Positions 1-7,197 of a stretch of DNA of 38,607 nt are shown piece by piece. The stretch spans positions 1 to 38,607 of the forward strand of contig NZ_VJZC01000037.1 in the NCBI RefSeq assembly GCF_009377185.1. Direction: 5' to 3'. Both the position numbers and the translations under genes were made by a program. The notes under the pieces were generated by a model. That model was not told the DNA's origin. It saw only the letters and a list, made by a program, of their open reading frames with translations, and did no database searches. The stretch's first letter is position 1. The number at the start of each line of letters is the position of its first letter. This DNA is from Streptomyces spongiae (GTDB lineage: Bacteria > Actinomycetota > Actinomycetes > Streptomycetales > Streptomycetaceae).

Positions 1-305
1 ACGGTGGGGCCGCCCCTGTCGGCGATGCGCATGAGCTCGGTGACTGCCTCGTCCCAGTGGGCGAAGCGGAATGGGGTGGGCTGGTCGCGGTGGCGGGCGA
101 GGGCTTCGCCGAACTGGCGCAGGGCGTCGGCTTCGGTGGTCTCGGTGGCGGTGAACATGAAGCCGCCGCTTGCCCGTGTGACGGCGTCCAGGAGGAAGGT
201 CTTGCCCTGGCGGCGGCGGCCGGAGACCACGCCGAGGGTGGCGCGCGGTCCGGGCAGGGCGGCGAAGCGGGTCAGCTCGGCCCACTCGAAGTCGCGGTCG
301 AACAT
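1..305 (-). CDS. ATP-binding protein, archaeal-ATPase-like (partial, C-terminus off window)
   Basis: About 101 codons read leftward from an ATG at 305 and run off the window edge. The protein opens with an acidic/aromatic stretch (MFDRDFEWAEL) followed by a Walker A-type loop near residues 28-35 (GRRRQGKT) and then a conserved run on phenylalanine and threonine-glutamate residues. This layout, a short N-terminus, a P-loop with RRQGKT and then FxA-type strands, is known from the archaeal-type AAA ATPases (DUF234-associated) that actinobacteria carry in several copies, often in mobile regions. The function of that family is poorly defined. Upstream, on the same strand, lies an AT-rich stretch with a TATAAT-like hexamer. 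Confident on the ORF and P-loop, less on the exact family because most of the gene is missing. Confidence 0.7.
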   Translation of the reverse strand, partial: MFDRDFEWAELTRFAALPGPRATLGVVSGRRRQGKTFLLDAVTRASGGFMFTATETTEADALRQFGEALARHRDQPTPFRFAHWDEAVTELMRIADRGGPT

Positions 306-316
306 CTCGGCGGGTT

Positions 317-358
317 TATCCACTGCACATCCCTGTATGGATAGGTGCGCTTATTATA
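317..358 (-). promoter_or_regulatory. AT-rich promoter and inverted repeat ahead of the ATPase gene
   Basis: Read on the minus strand there is TATAAT at 358-353, inside the only markedly AT-rich patch of the first 2 kb. Between it and the start codon lies TATCCA, 15 bases, TGGATA (317-343). The hexamer is a good -10 match, but I see no convincing -35 at 16-18 bp. The dyad is placed where a repressor could block transcription. This is an inference from position only. Confidence 0.35.
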
Positions 359-1206
359 TCTGGACTTATTCAAGAGTCCTGCGGGCGCGCCCGGCGTTGG
401 CCAGGGCGCGCGCCGCATCGGCGGGCTGCCAGCCGCGGTGTCACACTGCGTGCAGTACCTCACTGCCTGCCGCCAGTGCCGCGCGACCCATGCCCGCCTC
501 GGGGAACGGGCGGCGGCCCGCCCCAGAGCGGCTTCGCGACGCGCCGTGTCGGCGGGCGGGATGGCACACACCGTCCATGGCCTCGTCGAGCAGGTCTGCG
601 ACGGTCCGCAGGTCGCGCGGACGCGGTACGGACGCCCCGCCGTCCACCCCCAGGGAACTCAGCTACGTCTCAGGGGCCGACTCGATGACATCGGCCCATT
701 CTCATAACGGTGAAGGTGACGCAGGTGAGAAGCCTCACCGCCCGGTGGCGATAGTCGTACGGGACCGTCACTGTCTGCCCCCGTCCGCCGCCGTTGATGT
801 CAGCACTGATGTCAGCTCGACCGGCGAAGGACCGTTACCTCTCGCGGCCCCTGCCGCACCACGAACCGTGCGTTCTCCCGACGGGGCACGCTCTGGTGTC
901 CTCGCTCCTTGCAGCGGCGCGGTCACCACTTCCAGAGTTGATCCGGAGCCCGTCTGCACCTCAGCCGACGACAGTCAGCCACGACGGCGGGCGCGCCGAC
1001 CGACCACGCACGCGTGTGCCTCGCTGCACCCCCACCGGCCTCAGTCACGCTATCGGGACGTCGGCCAGAGCAACCCACGACGGCCGATCCGTGCCCGGCG
1101 GCCTCTCGTCGCCTGCCTCGGCGGGTCTCTTCGTGGCAGCCTCGACAGACTCAGAGAATTCGCCATGAAGGGGCACATATAGCAGATCGTGCGAGAGAGG
1201 GCGGCC
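359..1206. other. Gene-free stretch, possibly decayed sequence
   Basis: Several open frames cross this stretch on both strands but none has a recognisable family, a good ribosome site or a consistent frame. They look like GC-rich chance frames. The minus strand at 441-647 has a short run (DLRTVADLLDEAMD) with plausible protein composition, so a decayed gene is possible. A 10-base direct repeat TGATGTCAGC occurs at 795-804 and 807-816. Beyond these I see nothing. Confidence 0.4.
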
Positions 1207-2343
1207 GTGACCACGGAGAGCAGACGCGCAGGACAGCCCGTTCATCGGGGAAAACTCATGACCTGGCTGTCGAAAGTGTTCGAGCTCGCCCCGGGAGGGT
1301 TGAACTGGCCGCGAGCAGTGGCGTTCCTGGACGCTGGGTTGGTGCCGATGTTCGTCTTTTGGGCGATCGGGCATGAGGTGTACCTGCTCAGCGCGTTGTT
1401 CGGCCTGCTGTTCGCGGCGCTGGCCGATCCCGGAGGCGGCTTCGGACACCGCGCGCTCTACATCGCCCTCTTCGCGCTGATCGGCGCTGGGGTGACCGCG
1501 CTGGCCTTCGGTGTCGGGTCAGAAGCCTGGGGCTGGCTGGTGCTCACGTCTTTCGTTGTCACGCTGGTGTCCGGGCTGGCGATCGCGTTCGGCGTGCGCA
1601 GATTCGTCAACGGCATGCTTCTCAACGTCTGGTTCATCGTCGCCGTCGCACTCGAGTTCAGCATCCACGACGAGGCCCGCATCACCAGCTACGTCTGGGC
1701 TCAGGTCCTCTCCTGGACCGGAGGCGCGGCGCTGTGGATCACGGTGACCTTCCTCTGGTGGCTCATCCGGCGGCGCACGGACCAGGACCAGCCCTTCTCG
1801 GAGCTCCCGGGTGACACTTCCCGAAGGGAGCTGACCCGTCCGCTGATCCTGTTCGCGGTGATCCGCGCCGTGGTCATCGCCGGCACCGTCGCGCTGGCGT
1901 ACGGACTGGATCTCTCGTACGGCTCCTGGATCCCGATCGCGGCCATGATCGGGTTGAAACCAAGCCTGGAGCAGGCCGCGCTTGTCAGCGCGCAGCGTCT
2001 CGCCGGTGCGTTCATCGGTGCCGTCGTAGCTGGGCTGCTGCTATGGGTGCCGGCGAGCGAAAGCGGTGTGAGGCTGTTCGCGGTGAATCGCGGACTCGAA
2101 ATGGTGGCGCTCGTACTGTTCATGCATGGAGCGGGGATCCGTCTCTGGAACTACACGCTGTACACCGCGGCCATCGCCGCAGGAGCGCTCATCCTCGTGG
2201 ACCTGCCGCAGCCCTCTGACAATGCGGCCGAGGGTTACCGGGTGCTGTGGACGTTGTGCGGTGTGGGGATCAGTTTGATCGTGATGCTGTTCGCGGGATT
2301 GCTCACCAGACGCACCGCCAAGACACCATCACAACAAACCTGA
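1207..2343 (+). CDS. FUSC-family (fusaric acid resistance-like) membrane protein
   Basis: A 378-aa integral membrane protein with two blocks of about four to five hydrophobic helices separated by a hydrophilic, arginine-rich linker (residues about 175-205). The second half carries the pattern of the FUSC_2 domain: a helix pair around YGSWIPIAAMIGLKPS, then AQRLAGAFIGAVVAGLLL, where the RLxGTxxG-like element typical of aromatic-acid exporters reads RLAGAFIG. Known members move aromatic acids or are uncharacterised inner-membrane proteins, and the substrate here is unknown. I place the start at GTG 1207 because GAGAGGG sits 6-8 bases ahead. GTG 1189 and ATG 1258 are in-frame alternatives. It stands alone, with no efflux partners nearby. 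Confidence 0.75.
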   Translation: MTTESRRAGQPVHRGKLMTWLSKVFELAPGGLNWPRAVAFLDAGLVPMFVFWAIGHEVYLLSALFGLLFAALADPGGGFGHRALYIALFALIGAGVTALAFGVGSEAWGWLVLTSFVVTLVSGLAIAFGVRRFVNGMLLNVWFIVAVALEFSIHDEARITSYVWAQVLSWTGGAALWITVTFLWWLIRRRTDQDQPFSELPGDTSRRELTRPLILFAVIRAVVIAGTVALAYGLDLSYGSWIPIAAMIGLKPSLEQAALVSAQRLAGAFIGAVVAGLLLWVPASESGVRLFAVNRGLEMVALVLFMHGAGIRLWNYTLYTAAIAAGALILVDLPQPSDNAAEGYRVLWTLCGVGISLIVMLFAGLLTRRTAKTPSQQT

Positions 2344-2837
2344 CATCAGCCCACTCGTTGCTGCGGGGGGGCATCGAAGGTGTCCACTCCAAACTGGCCC
2401 GCATTCGCCAGCGCGCCGTGGGGTGGGGCCGCCGCTGGAGCCGCCGCCGTCACCCCGGCTGCCACTGGGGCTGCTGCCTAATGCTGTTGTCAAGCCACGA
2501 GACCAAGGGGGGGGCCGGGCCTCTACTGGTCCACGGTCGGCCTGCCGATATCCACTGCCCGGCTGCTCAGCTCGTACGGCTCGGTCATGGAGGCCTGCGG
2601 CCTGACGGTGGCTCCGTCCCGGCTGCGCGTCCTCGCGGCTTGATGCATCGCTGTCTTCGCAGGTCAGCGGCCTATCAGGGGAAGACCGGGCAGTGATCTT
2701 TCACGATCCTTCGCGGGCCTTCTTAGTCTTGCTGTTCCCACCAGGTTCCCAGCCGAGGGCCTGGGGACGGGTTGCGTCCTGAGAAGTGGTGTACGGGCTC
2801 CCACCTGATCCGGGCGTTTGTCCCGGCGTCGGAGTGA
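2344..2837. other. Intergenic/degraded stretch with 3' gene fragment
   Basis: No intact gene is visible. On the plus strand at about 2518-2643 an open stretch ends in a clean TGA and reads like a protein C-terminus (for example YGSVMEACGLTVAPSRL), so it may be the tail of a lost gene. I cannot name the family. The 18-bp sequence repeated near 6338 lies at 2734-2751. The stretch ends where the truncated LapA-like gene begins, so a recombination joint probably falls near 2840-2860. Confidence 0.35.
2734..2751 (+). repeat. 18-bp direct repeat, copy 1
   Basis: GTTCCCACCAGGTTCCCA, identical and in the same orientation at 6338-6355. The two copies bracket 3.6 kb holding the LapA fragment, the broken reductase, the insertion sequence and the toxin-antitoxin pair. 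The bases flanking the repeats differ. Chance recurrence of 18 bp is unlikely. Confidence 0.7.
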
Positions 2838-3089
2838 GTGTCCGGATACAAGAACGTCCACCGGCTGATCTTCGAGTTGCAGTCGGTGGACGTCAGCTAC
2901 TTCGGTGCCCACGGGCACGTTCCGCTGCGCGTGGCCCTGCTGCTGGCTGCGGTGGCGGGCATCCTGCTCACCGCGCTGGCCGGCAGCGCGCGGATCATGC
3001 AGTTGCGCGCGACCGCCCGCGAGCACCGCAGGGCCGACCACAGGGCGGTGAAGGGCGAGGCCAAGGACTCGTCGAAGGCCCGGCGGTAG
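2838..3089 (+). pseudogene. LapA/DUF1049-like membrane protein, N-terminally truncated
   Basis: The frame holds the C-terminal part of an actinobacterial LapA-domain protein: QSVDVSYFGAHGHVPL, then one strong transmembrane helix (about residues 34-54), then a basic tail rich in arginine and lysine. Family members normally have an additional N-terminal transmembrane helix immediately before the QNTQSV-like element. Here that helix is missing and is replaced by GYKNVHRLIFEL after a GTG without a good ribosome site. I therefore read it as the 3' remnant of a gene cut by a rearrangement near 2850. It converges on the reductase pseudogene, whose stop is only a few bases away. Confidence 0.6.
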
Positions 3090-3095
3090 CCCGGA

Positions 3096-4106
3096 CTACC
3101 GGGAGCCCGCGACAGGGTGCGGCTTGTAGAAGGACTCCTCCAGGTAGGCGGCCTCGTGCGGCTGGTAGGGCTCCTCCAAGTAGGCGGCCTCGTCTTCGTC
3201 GAGGTCGACGTCCACCGCGGCGACCGCGTCGGCCAGCTGGGCCGGCTTGGTGACCCCGACGATGGGTGAGGTCACCGCCGGGTTGCGCATGACCCAGGCC
3301 AGGGCGATCTGGGCCGGGGACAGACCCCGCTTGCCCGCGATCTCGTGGACACGCTCGGCCACTGCCTGGTCCTCGTCTCGTTAGAGGATCTTGCCGCCCT
3401 CGTCGGTCTCGGCACGCGCCGTGGCGGTGTCCCTGGCCCGCGTCAGCCTGCCCCGCGCCAGCGGGCTCCACGGGATCACGCCGATGCCCTGGTCGGCGCA
3501 GAGCGGGAGCATCTCGCGCTCTGCTTCTCGGTGGATGAGGTTGTAGTGGTCCTGCATCGACACGAACCGGGTCCAGCCGTTCAGGTCAGCCAGGTACAGG
3601 GCCTTGGCGAACTGCCAGGCGTACATGGAAGAGGCTCCGATGTAGCGGACCTTCCCGGACTTGACCGCGTCGTGCAGCGCCTCGAGGGTTTCCTCGATCG
3701 GGGTGTCGTAGTCCCAGCGGTGGATCTGGTACAGGTCGATGTAGTCGGTCCCCAGTCGCTTCAGGGAGGCGTCGAGCTCGGCGAAGATCGCCTTGCGGGA
3801 CAGCCCGGCGCCGTTCGGGCCGGGGCGCATCCGCATCCAGACCTTGGTGGAGAGAACGACCTCCTCGCGCCGGGTGAAGTCCTTGACCGCCTGGCCGACG
3901 ATCTCCTCGCTGCTTCCGGCGCTGTAGCCATTGGCCGTGTCGAGGAAGTTGACGCCGCCCTCGAGGGCCTGCTTGATGATGTCCCGGCTGGCGTCCGCGC
4001 CCAACGACCAGGGCTCGCCGCCCCGGTCCGGCGAGCCGAAACTCATGCAGCCGAGGGTGATGCCGGAGACTTCCAGTCCGGTCGTTCCGAGTTTGATGTA
4101 TCGCAT
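3096..4106 (-). pseudogene. Aldo/keto reductase, interrupted by an in-frame stop
   Basis: Reading from ATG 4106, the protein opens MRYIKLGTTGLEVSGITLGC and follows the AKR (YajO/PF00248-type) fold: FLDTANGYSAGSSEE carries the catalytic Asp and Tyr, LSTKVWMRM the Lys, and YQIHRWDYDTPIEETLEAL the His. The family reduces aldehydes and ketones with NADPH. After GGKIL the frame meets TAA at 3383-3381, exactly where a homologue would have a Tyr codon. Reading then continues in the same frame through the conserved C-terminal region (SPAQIALAWVMRNPAVTSP) to 3096, so a single base change explains the break. A 36-bp tandem duplication near the end repeats EAAYLEE-type residues. A second ATG at 3362 could start a short fragment, but it would have no activity of its own. 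Confidence 0.85.
3135..3193 (-). repeat. 36-bp tandem duplication in the reductase 3' end
   Basis: The 36-bp unit at 3135-3170 is followed directly by a second, partial copy at 3171-3193 with one mismatch. It repeats about a dozen codons (AAYLEE followed by YQPH or FYKPH). The frame is kept. AKR proteins normally have a single such C-terminal segment, so this is a recent slippage or unequal crossing-over product in a gene already free of selection. Confidence 0.75.
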
Positions 4107-4113
4107 GCTTCCG

Positions 4114-4144
4114 AACCTAGGAATTGAAGTGCGCTCCAACGCAA
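4114..4144 (-). promoter_or_regulatory. MerR-type promoter with 19-bp spacer and dyad
   Basis: On the minus strand TTGCGT (4144-4139) and TAGGTT (4119-4114) are separated by 19 bp. The spacer region holds the near-palindrome TTGGAGCGCACTTCAA (4139-4124; two of sixteen positions break symmetry). Over-long 19-20 bp spacers with a dyad of the form TTGGAGyGCrCTCCAA are the hallmark of promoters activated by MerR-family regulators, and AKR genes are frequent targets. The -10 lies only about 7 bp from the ATG at 4106, so the transcript would be nearly leaderless. No MerR gene is in the window. Confidence 0.55.
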
Positions 4145-4422
4145 ATACGTCTCGGTCCGGAATTCGGAGGCGTGGGGCATGTGCGCCCTGTCAGGGTTCG
4201 ACCGTTTCGGCCAGACGTACCAGAGAACCCAGTGGTAGCGAGTAACAAACTGTCAATTCTCGGCCGAGCGCGTGGGGCACTACTCAGCCCCCCGACGGCA
4301 AACCGCCCTCGCGGGTCCGTCGCCACGACCGATCATCGCTCGATCACTAAGAGATTCCGCTGGTCCGGGCGGCGGTATCGCGGCGCTCGCGACGGCGCCC
4401 CTACACGCGGCATCTCTTACAA
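4145..4422. other. Intergenic stretch upstream of the reductase
   Basis: Less than 300 bp between the reductase promoter and the insertion sequence. I see no gene here. The adjacent transcription factor gene that would be expected for a MerR-controlled reductase is absent, possibly displaced when the insertion sequence arrived. Confidence 0.4.
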
Positions 4423-5268
4423 CGGCTAACACAATGAGCCGAGTTGTCGGTGGGTGATCAGGCAGCAGGCGAGTTTGAGGAACGCTTCGTGGATGTCGGC
4501 TCGCCGTTCCCATCGGATGCGCAGACGGCGGAAGCCGTGCAGCCACGCAAAACTTCGCTCGACCACCCAGCGGTAGGTGCCCAGTCCGGTGCCGTGCGGG
4601 GTGCCGCGGCGGGCGATCGCGGGCACGATGCCGCGGGCGCGGACCTGGTCGCGGTAGACGTCATGGTCGTAGCCGCGGTCGGCGAACAGCGAGTCCGGCT
4701 TGCGGCGGGGACGGCCGACCCGGCCGCGGACCGGCGGGATCCCGTCGAGCAGGGGCAGGAGTTGGGTGACGTCGTTGCGGTTGCCCCCCGGTCAGCAGGA
4801 CCGCGAGCGGGGTGCCGTACCCGTCGGTGATCAGGTGGTGTTTCGAGCTGGCCTGGCCTCGGTCGACCGGCGAGGGGCCCGTGTGGATCCCCCTTTTAGT
4901 CCAGCCGGGAGGTCGCGTTCAGCTCGGCCAGCAGGACCTCGTGCAGTCGTTGCCAGACGCCGGCCTCGTTCCAGTCCCGCAGACGGCGCCAGCACGTCAT
5001 GCCCGAGCCGAAGCCGAGGTCCTGCGGCAGGTACTCCCACTGGATCCCGGTGTGCAGCACGTACAAGATCCCGCACAGCACGTCCCGGTCCGGCAACGGC
5101 TTGCGGCCCGGATACCGGAACCTGCGCTCACGCTGCGGCAGCAGCGGCTCCAGGTGATCCCACAACTCATCCGACACGATCCACGGTGACGTCCCCACAG
5201 TGGACCGAACGCTCAACTTCCGCCCCGGACACGGCAACCAGGAGCGATCCACCTCATTGTGTTAGCCG
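4423..5268 (-). mobile_element. IS5-family insertion sequence (defective)
   Basis: An 846-bp element bounded by perfect 16-bp terminal inverted repeats, CGGCTAACACAATGAG at 4423-4438 and its complement at 5253-5268. Weak similarity continues about 7 bases outward on both sides, so the true ends may be slightly wider. It contains one minus-strand transposase gene, whose stop codon lies inside the left inverted repeat, as is common in this family. I could not define a target duplication. The transposase is broken, so the element cannot move by itself but could be moved by a related enzyme. Confidence 0.8.
4426..5198 (-). pseudogene. IS5-family DDE transposase, frameshifted and internally deleted
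   Basis: The N-terminal part (from GTG 5198) has the DUF4096-type domain: VSDELWDHLEPLLPQ, then GRKPLPDRDVLCGILYVL and WEYLPQDLGFGSGMTCWRRL. The C-terminal part has the catalytic-Glu region YRWVVERSFAWLHGFRRLRI and a closing LACCLITHR. Between them two lesions are visible. After SRLD at about 4896 the sequence jumps to a KGG stretch, losing about 15 codons that normally carry the first catalytic Asp. Near 4786 a run of six G in place of five shifts the frame inside the LLTGGNR element. Both must be repaired to give an active enzyme. Confidence 0.8.
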
Positions 5269-5364
5269 CTGTTAGGCCGGACACCCAAGGCTGATCGAAC
5301 CTTCGCGAGACGACGCCTTGCGAAGCGGTGAGCGGGCGTCCCGGAGCAGGCAAGGCCGCCGTGA

Positions 5365-5811
5365 CTACAGATCTTCGGGTAGGAGCCGGAATGCCTGGTG
5401 GCCGGTCAGGGGCCGGAGCATGCGGAAGTGGTGGTCGGTGGTGAGCAGGGCATCTGTGCGGTAGGCGGCGGCGAGGGCGACGTTCATGGCGTCGGTGAGG
5501 CCGATGCCTTTGCCGCCGTCGGCGTCCGCGTAGCCTTCGGCGACCGCGATCGCCGCGCTCAGATGTGTGCTGACGGAGGGCACCTCGAAGCGTCGGGTTG
5601 CGACGTTACGTTCGATGAAGCGCGCCGCGATCAGGGCCTTCTGGGCTCCGGCACGGGTTGAGATCAAGTAGTCCAGTTCGGCCAGGACCATGGGGGAGAT
5701 AATGATGTGGCTGGCTGCTGCCAGGGCCTTCTTGTGTTCCTGATGGCCGGTGAGTTTCGGGTCGAGCAGGCGGTACAGGCCGTTGGTGTCGGCGACGGCG
5801 ACCAGGCTCAC
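5365..5811 (-). CDS. PIN-domain ribonuclease toxin (VapC-like)
   Basis: A 148-aa PIN-domain protein. PIN toxins are Mg2+-dependent RNases that cut tRNA, rRNA or mRNA when their antitoxin is lost. The expected acidic residues are visible: Asp in VAVADTNGLYRLL (residue 8), Glu in MVLAELDYLI, Asp in GIGLTDAMNVALAA and Asp in LLTTDHHF. The length is typical. The start codon overlaps the antitoxin stop by 4 bp (ATGA), which fixes the start and shows translational coupling. The fold and active site look complete, so the toxin is probably functional. Confidence 0.88.
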   Translation of the reverse strand: MSLVAVADTNGLYRLLDPKLTGHQEHKKALAAASHIIISPMVLAELDYLISTRAGAQKALIAARFIERNVATRRFEVPSVSTHLSAAIAVAEGYADADGGKGIGLTDAMNVALAAAYRTDALLTTDHHFRMLRPLTGHQAFRLLPEDL

Positions 5812-6059
5812 GCGCCCATCCCCTTGAGGGTGTCCTCGATCTCGTCGTCGGTGAGGTCGGGCAGGCCAAGGTCGGGGAGCTCGAGGTCGCCCATGGCGTC
5901 GGTCGGGTACGGGGGCACCTCGGTGTCGTCTATCGGGACGACCCGTGCGACGGGGGTGCCGTTCTTGGTGACGGTGATGGTCTCGCCGCGGGCTGCTGCG
6001 GCGAGGATCTGGGAGGACTTCTGGTTGAACTCGCGGGCCGTGGTCTCCATGTAGTACAT
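5808..6059 (-). CDS. Phd/YefM-family antitoxin
   Basis: An 83-aa protein (from ATG 6059; ATG 6050 is an in-frame alternative) whose first half is a Phd/YefM DNA-binding domain: ETTAREFNQKSSQILAAAARGETITVTKNGTPVARVVPI. The second half is acidic and proline-rich (DDTEVPPYPTDAM, then PDLGLPDLTDDEIEDTL) and would wrap and block the toxin. These antitoxins neutralise the partner protein and repress their own promoter. The longer upstream reading to 6272 has no family support and no ribosome site. A perfect dyad covers the start codon, as expected for autorepression. Confidence 0.85.
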   Translation of the reverse strand: MYYMETTAREFNQKSSQILAAAARGETITVTKNGTPVARVVPIDDTEVPPYPTDAMGDLELPDLGLPDLTDDEIEDTLKGMGA

Positions 6060-6067
6060 GTTACTAC
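6051..6067 (-). promoter_or_regulatory. Perfect dyad over the antitoxin start (autoregulatory operator candidate)
   Basis: GTAGTA, five bases (CATGT), TACTAC at 6051-6067, with the antitoxin ATG in the centre. Phd/YefM antitoxins bind short palindromes in their own promoter, so this is the natural operator. A TAACAT hexamer overlaps the dyad and no ribosome site precedes ATG 6059, which suggests the mRNA may start close to the initiation codon. Confidence 0.55.
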
Positions 6068-6360
6068 GTGAGTGATGCGCATCGGTGGGCACCTCGTGCA
6101 CATGGAGTACGGGACTGAAGTGCGAGACGCCGGGCGGGTGCGCACCATGGCGATCGAAGCGGTGTGCACCGTTTTCCTCAGAGGGTTCTCCAGTGCGCGC
6201 GGCCAGGTATTTCCGCCGGTACCCAACGCCGCCGAAGCGGGCTGGCCGGGGCGGAAATGCCGCACAAGTCACGGCGAAACCGCGCGAAACCCCACGGCGT
6301 GATCGACGTAAATATGCCTGATGTTACTCATCGTGCCGTTCCCACCAGGTTCCCATTTGA
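6068..6360. other. Intergenic stretch left of the attachment site
   Basis: No gene recognised; the frames that cross it have no family signal. It carries copy 2 of the 18-bp repeat at 6338-6355. By position it should be the original chromosomal sequence downstream of the tRNA-Arg gene before the island arrived. Confidence 0.4.
6338..6355 (+). repeat. 18-bp direct repeat, copy 2
   Basis: Identical to 2734-2751, same orientation. It sits just outside the displaced tRNA terminator. Confidence 0.7.
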
Positions 6361-6397
6361 GACAAAAGCACCCCTCCGTGACATCCGCAGAGGGGTG
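6361..6397 (-). terminator. Displaced tRNA-Arg terminator
   Basis: Perfect 8-bp stem CACCCCTC (6369-6376) with GAGGGGTG (6390-6397). On the minus strand it is followed by GCTTTTGTC, giving a Rho-independent terminator. It lies about 30 bp beyond the tRNA 3' half at 6424, in the orientation a tRNA-Arg transcript would use. The most economical reading is that this was the tRNA's own terminator before the insertion pushed it about 30 kb away. Confidence 0.7.
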
Positions 6398-6423
6398 TTA
6401 TGTCCAATTGCCTGGCACTTTGT

Positions 6424-6467
6424 TGTGCCCCCGGCAGGATTCGAACCTGCGACACCCGCTTTAGGAG
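6424..6467. repeat. Left attachment site (orphan tRNA-Arg 3' half)
   Basis: All 44 bases match 36024-36067 in direct orientation. It covers the T arm, variable region and 3' half of the anticodon arm of the tRNA. Identity stops within the anticodon loop/stem: left continues TGGGATCG, right continues AGCGGTGC. The left copy has no 5' half, so it cannot make a tRNA. Confidence 0.9.
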
Positions 6468-6490
6468 TGGGATCGAATCCTTGCCGGGGG
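6428..6490. repeat. Inverted repeat built from tRNA T-arm sequence
   Basis: CCCCCGGCAGGATTCGA (6428-6444) is matched in inverted orientation by TCGAATCCTTGCCGGGGG (6473-6490), with a single extra base, around a 28-bp centre. The second arm resembles a tRNA T arm plus acceptor strand facing the other way. It may be a recombination scar, a second tRNA fragment or part of a recombination site. Confidence 0.65.
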
Positions 6491-6630
6491 GTACCTGGCG
6501 CTGCCGTACGGTGCTGTTTTCCCTGGTCAGAACCGCGCGTCGAGCCGCTTGATCCGGCTCATGCCGCCCTGTATCGGGCAGTCCGCTCACGCATCGCTCA
6601 CGCGCTGCCGGCTGCTGAGCAGCGCGTGGG
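6491..6630. other. Left island end, no gene
   Basis: An integrase gene would be expected next to the attachment site, but these 140 bases hold no coding signal. The next gene is the Uma2-family nuclease, whose stop lies at 6631. Confidence 0.4.
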
Positions 6631-7197
6631 TCAGACCTGGCCGAGGTCGATCTGCACGGGGAAGGGGGCCGCTACCTTGAGGACGCCGGTGAACACGTCT
6701 CCGTCCCGGTAGGTCTTCGTCGCGGGGTCGAGAACGTAGGTGTACACGAGGGGAACGCCTGTCGCAGCCTGCTCGATCCTCCAGTAAAAGCCGATGCCCG
6801 CCTTGGCGTACTGGTCGACCTTCACGATGCGGTCGGTGGTCTCCGAGCCCGGCGACAGCACCTCCGCGACCAGCAGCACGTGCTCAGGGCGAGTGGGGGT
6901 GATGTCGATCGTGTCTGCGCGGTACACGACGACGTCCGGGCGGCGATTGGTGAGGGGGACGTCCTGAAGCCGGACGTCGAAGTCCGTGTCGGCGTTCCAC
7001 TCCGGGCCCGCGGCGGCATCCAGGGCGTTCGCCAAAATCCGGGCCAGCCGGTTGTGCCGCTTGGACGCACTCCGACTTACGACGACCATCCCGTCCACGA
7101 TCTCGATACCGGCGCACTGCTCCTCGGACCAGGACTCGTACTCCTCCGCCGTGATCTGCTCGTGCATCCACGCCGGGGCCATCATCTCGGCCGTCAT
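6631..7197 (-). CDS. Uma2-family (DUF820) endonuclease-like protein
   Basis: A 188-aa protein of the Uma2 family, which has the PD-(D/E)XK nuclease fold and is expanded in Streptomyces and cyanobacteria; its substrate is unknown. Visible core: an N-terminal ITAEEYESW, then the helix HNRLARILANALDAA, then RRPDVVVY with the first catalytic Asp, LLVAEVLSPGSETTDR with the Glu and the downstream conserved region, and KVDQYAKAGIGFYW carrying the Lys-Tyr element. The active-site set looks complete. The start at ATG 7197 is fixed by GGGAGGTG placed 4-11 bases upstream; a GTG at 7215 is less likely. It is a single-gene unit beside the attachment site. Confidence 0.88.
   Translation of the reverse strand: MTAEMMAPAWMHEQITAEEYESWSEEQCAGIEIVDGMVVVSRSASKRHNRLARILANALDAAAGPEWNADTDFDVRLQDVPLTNRRPDVVVYRADTIDITPTRPEHVLLVAEVLSPGSETTDRIVKVDQYAKAGIGFYWRIEQAATGVPLVYTYVLDPATKTYRDGDVFTGVLKVAAPFPVQIDLGQV

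Noticed and set aside
4..1182. 392-aa open frame on the plus strand
   Set aside because: Arginine/proline/serine-rich composition of an out-of-phase GC frame; no ribosome site or family, and its first 300 bp are antisense to the ATPase gene.
2664..2790. Possible integrase C-terminus (GTWWEQQD-like reading) at the 18-bp repeat, also near 6338
   Set aside because: Only about ten codons read plausibly, there is no recombinase motif (R, HxxR, Y) upstream, and the reading depends on the repeat itself; kept only as a repeat.
6068..6272. N-terminal extension of the antitoxin to 6272
   Set aside because: The added residues lack family similarity, cross the operator dyad and have no ribosome site.
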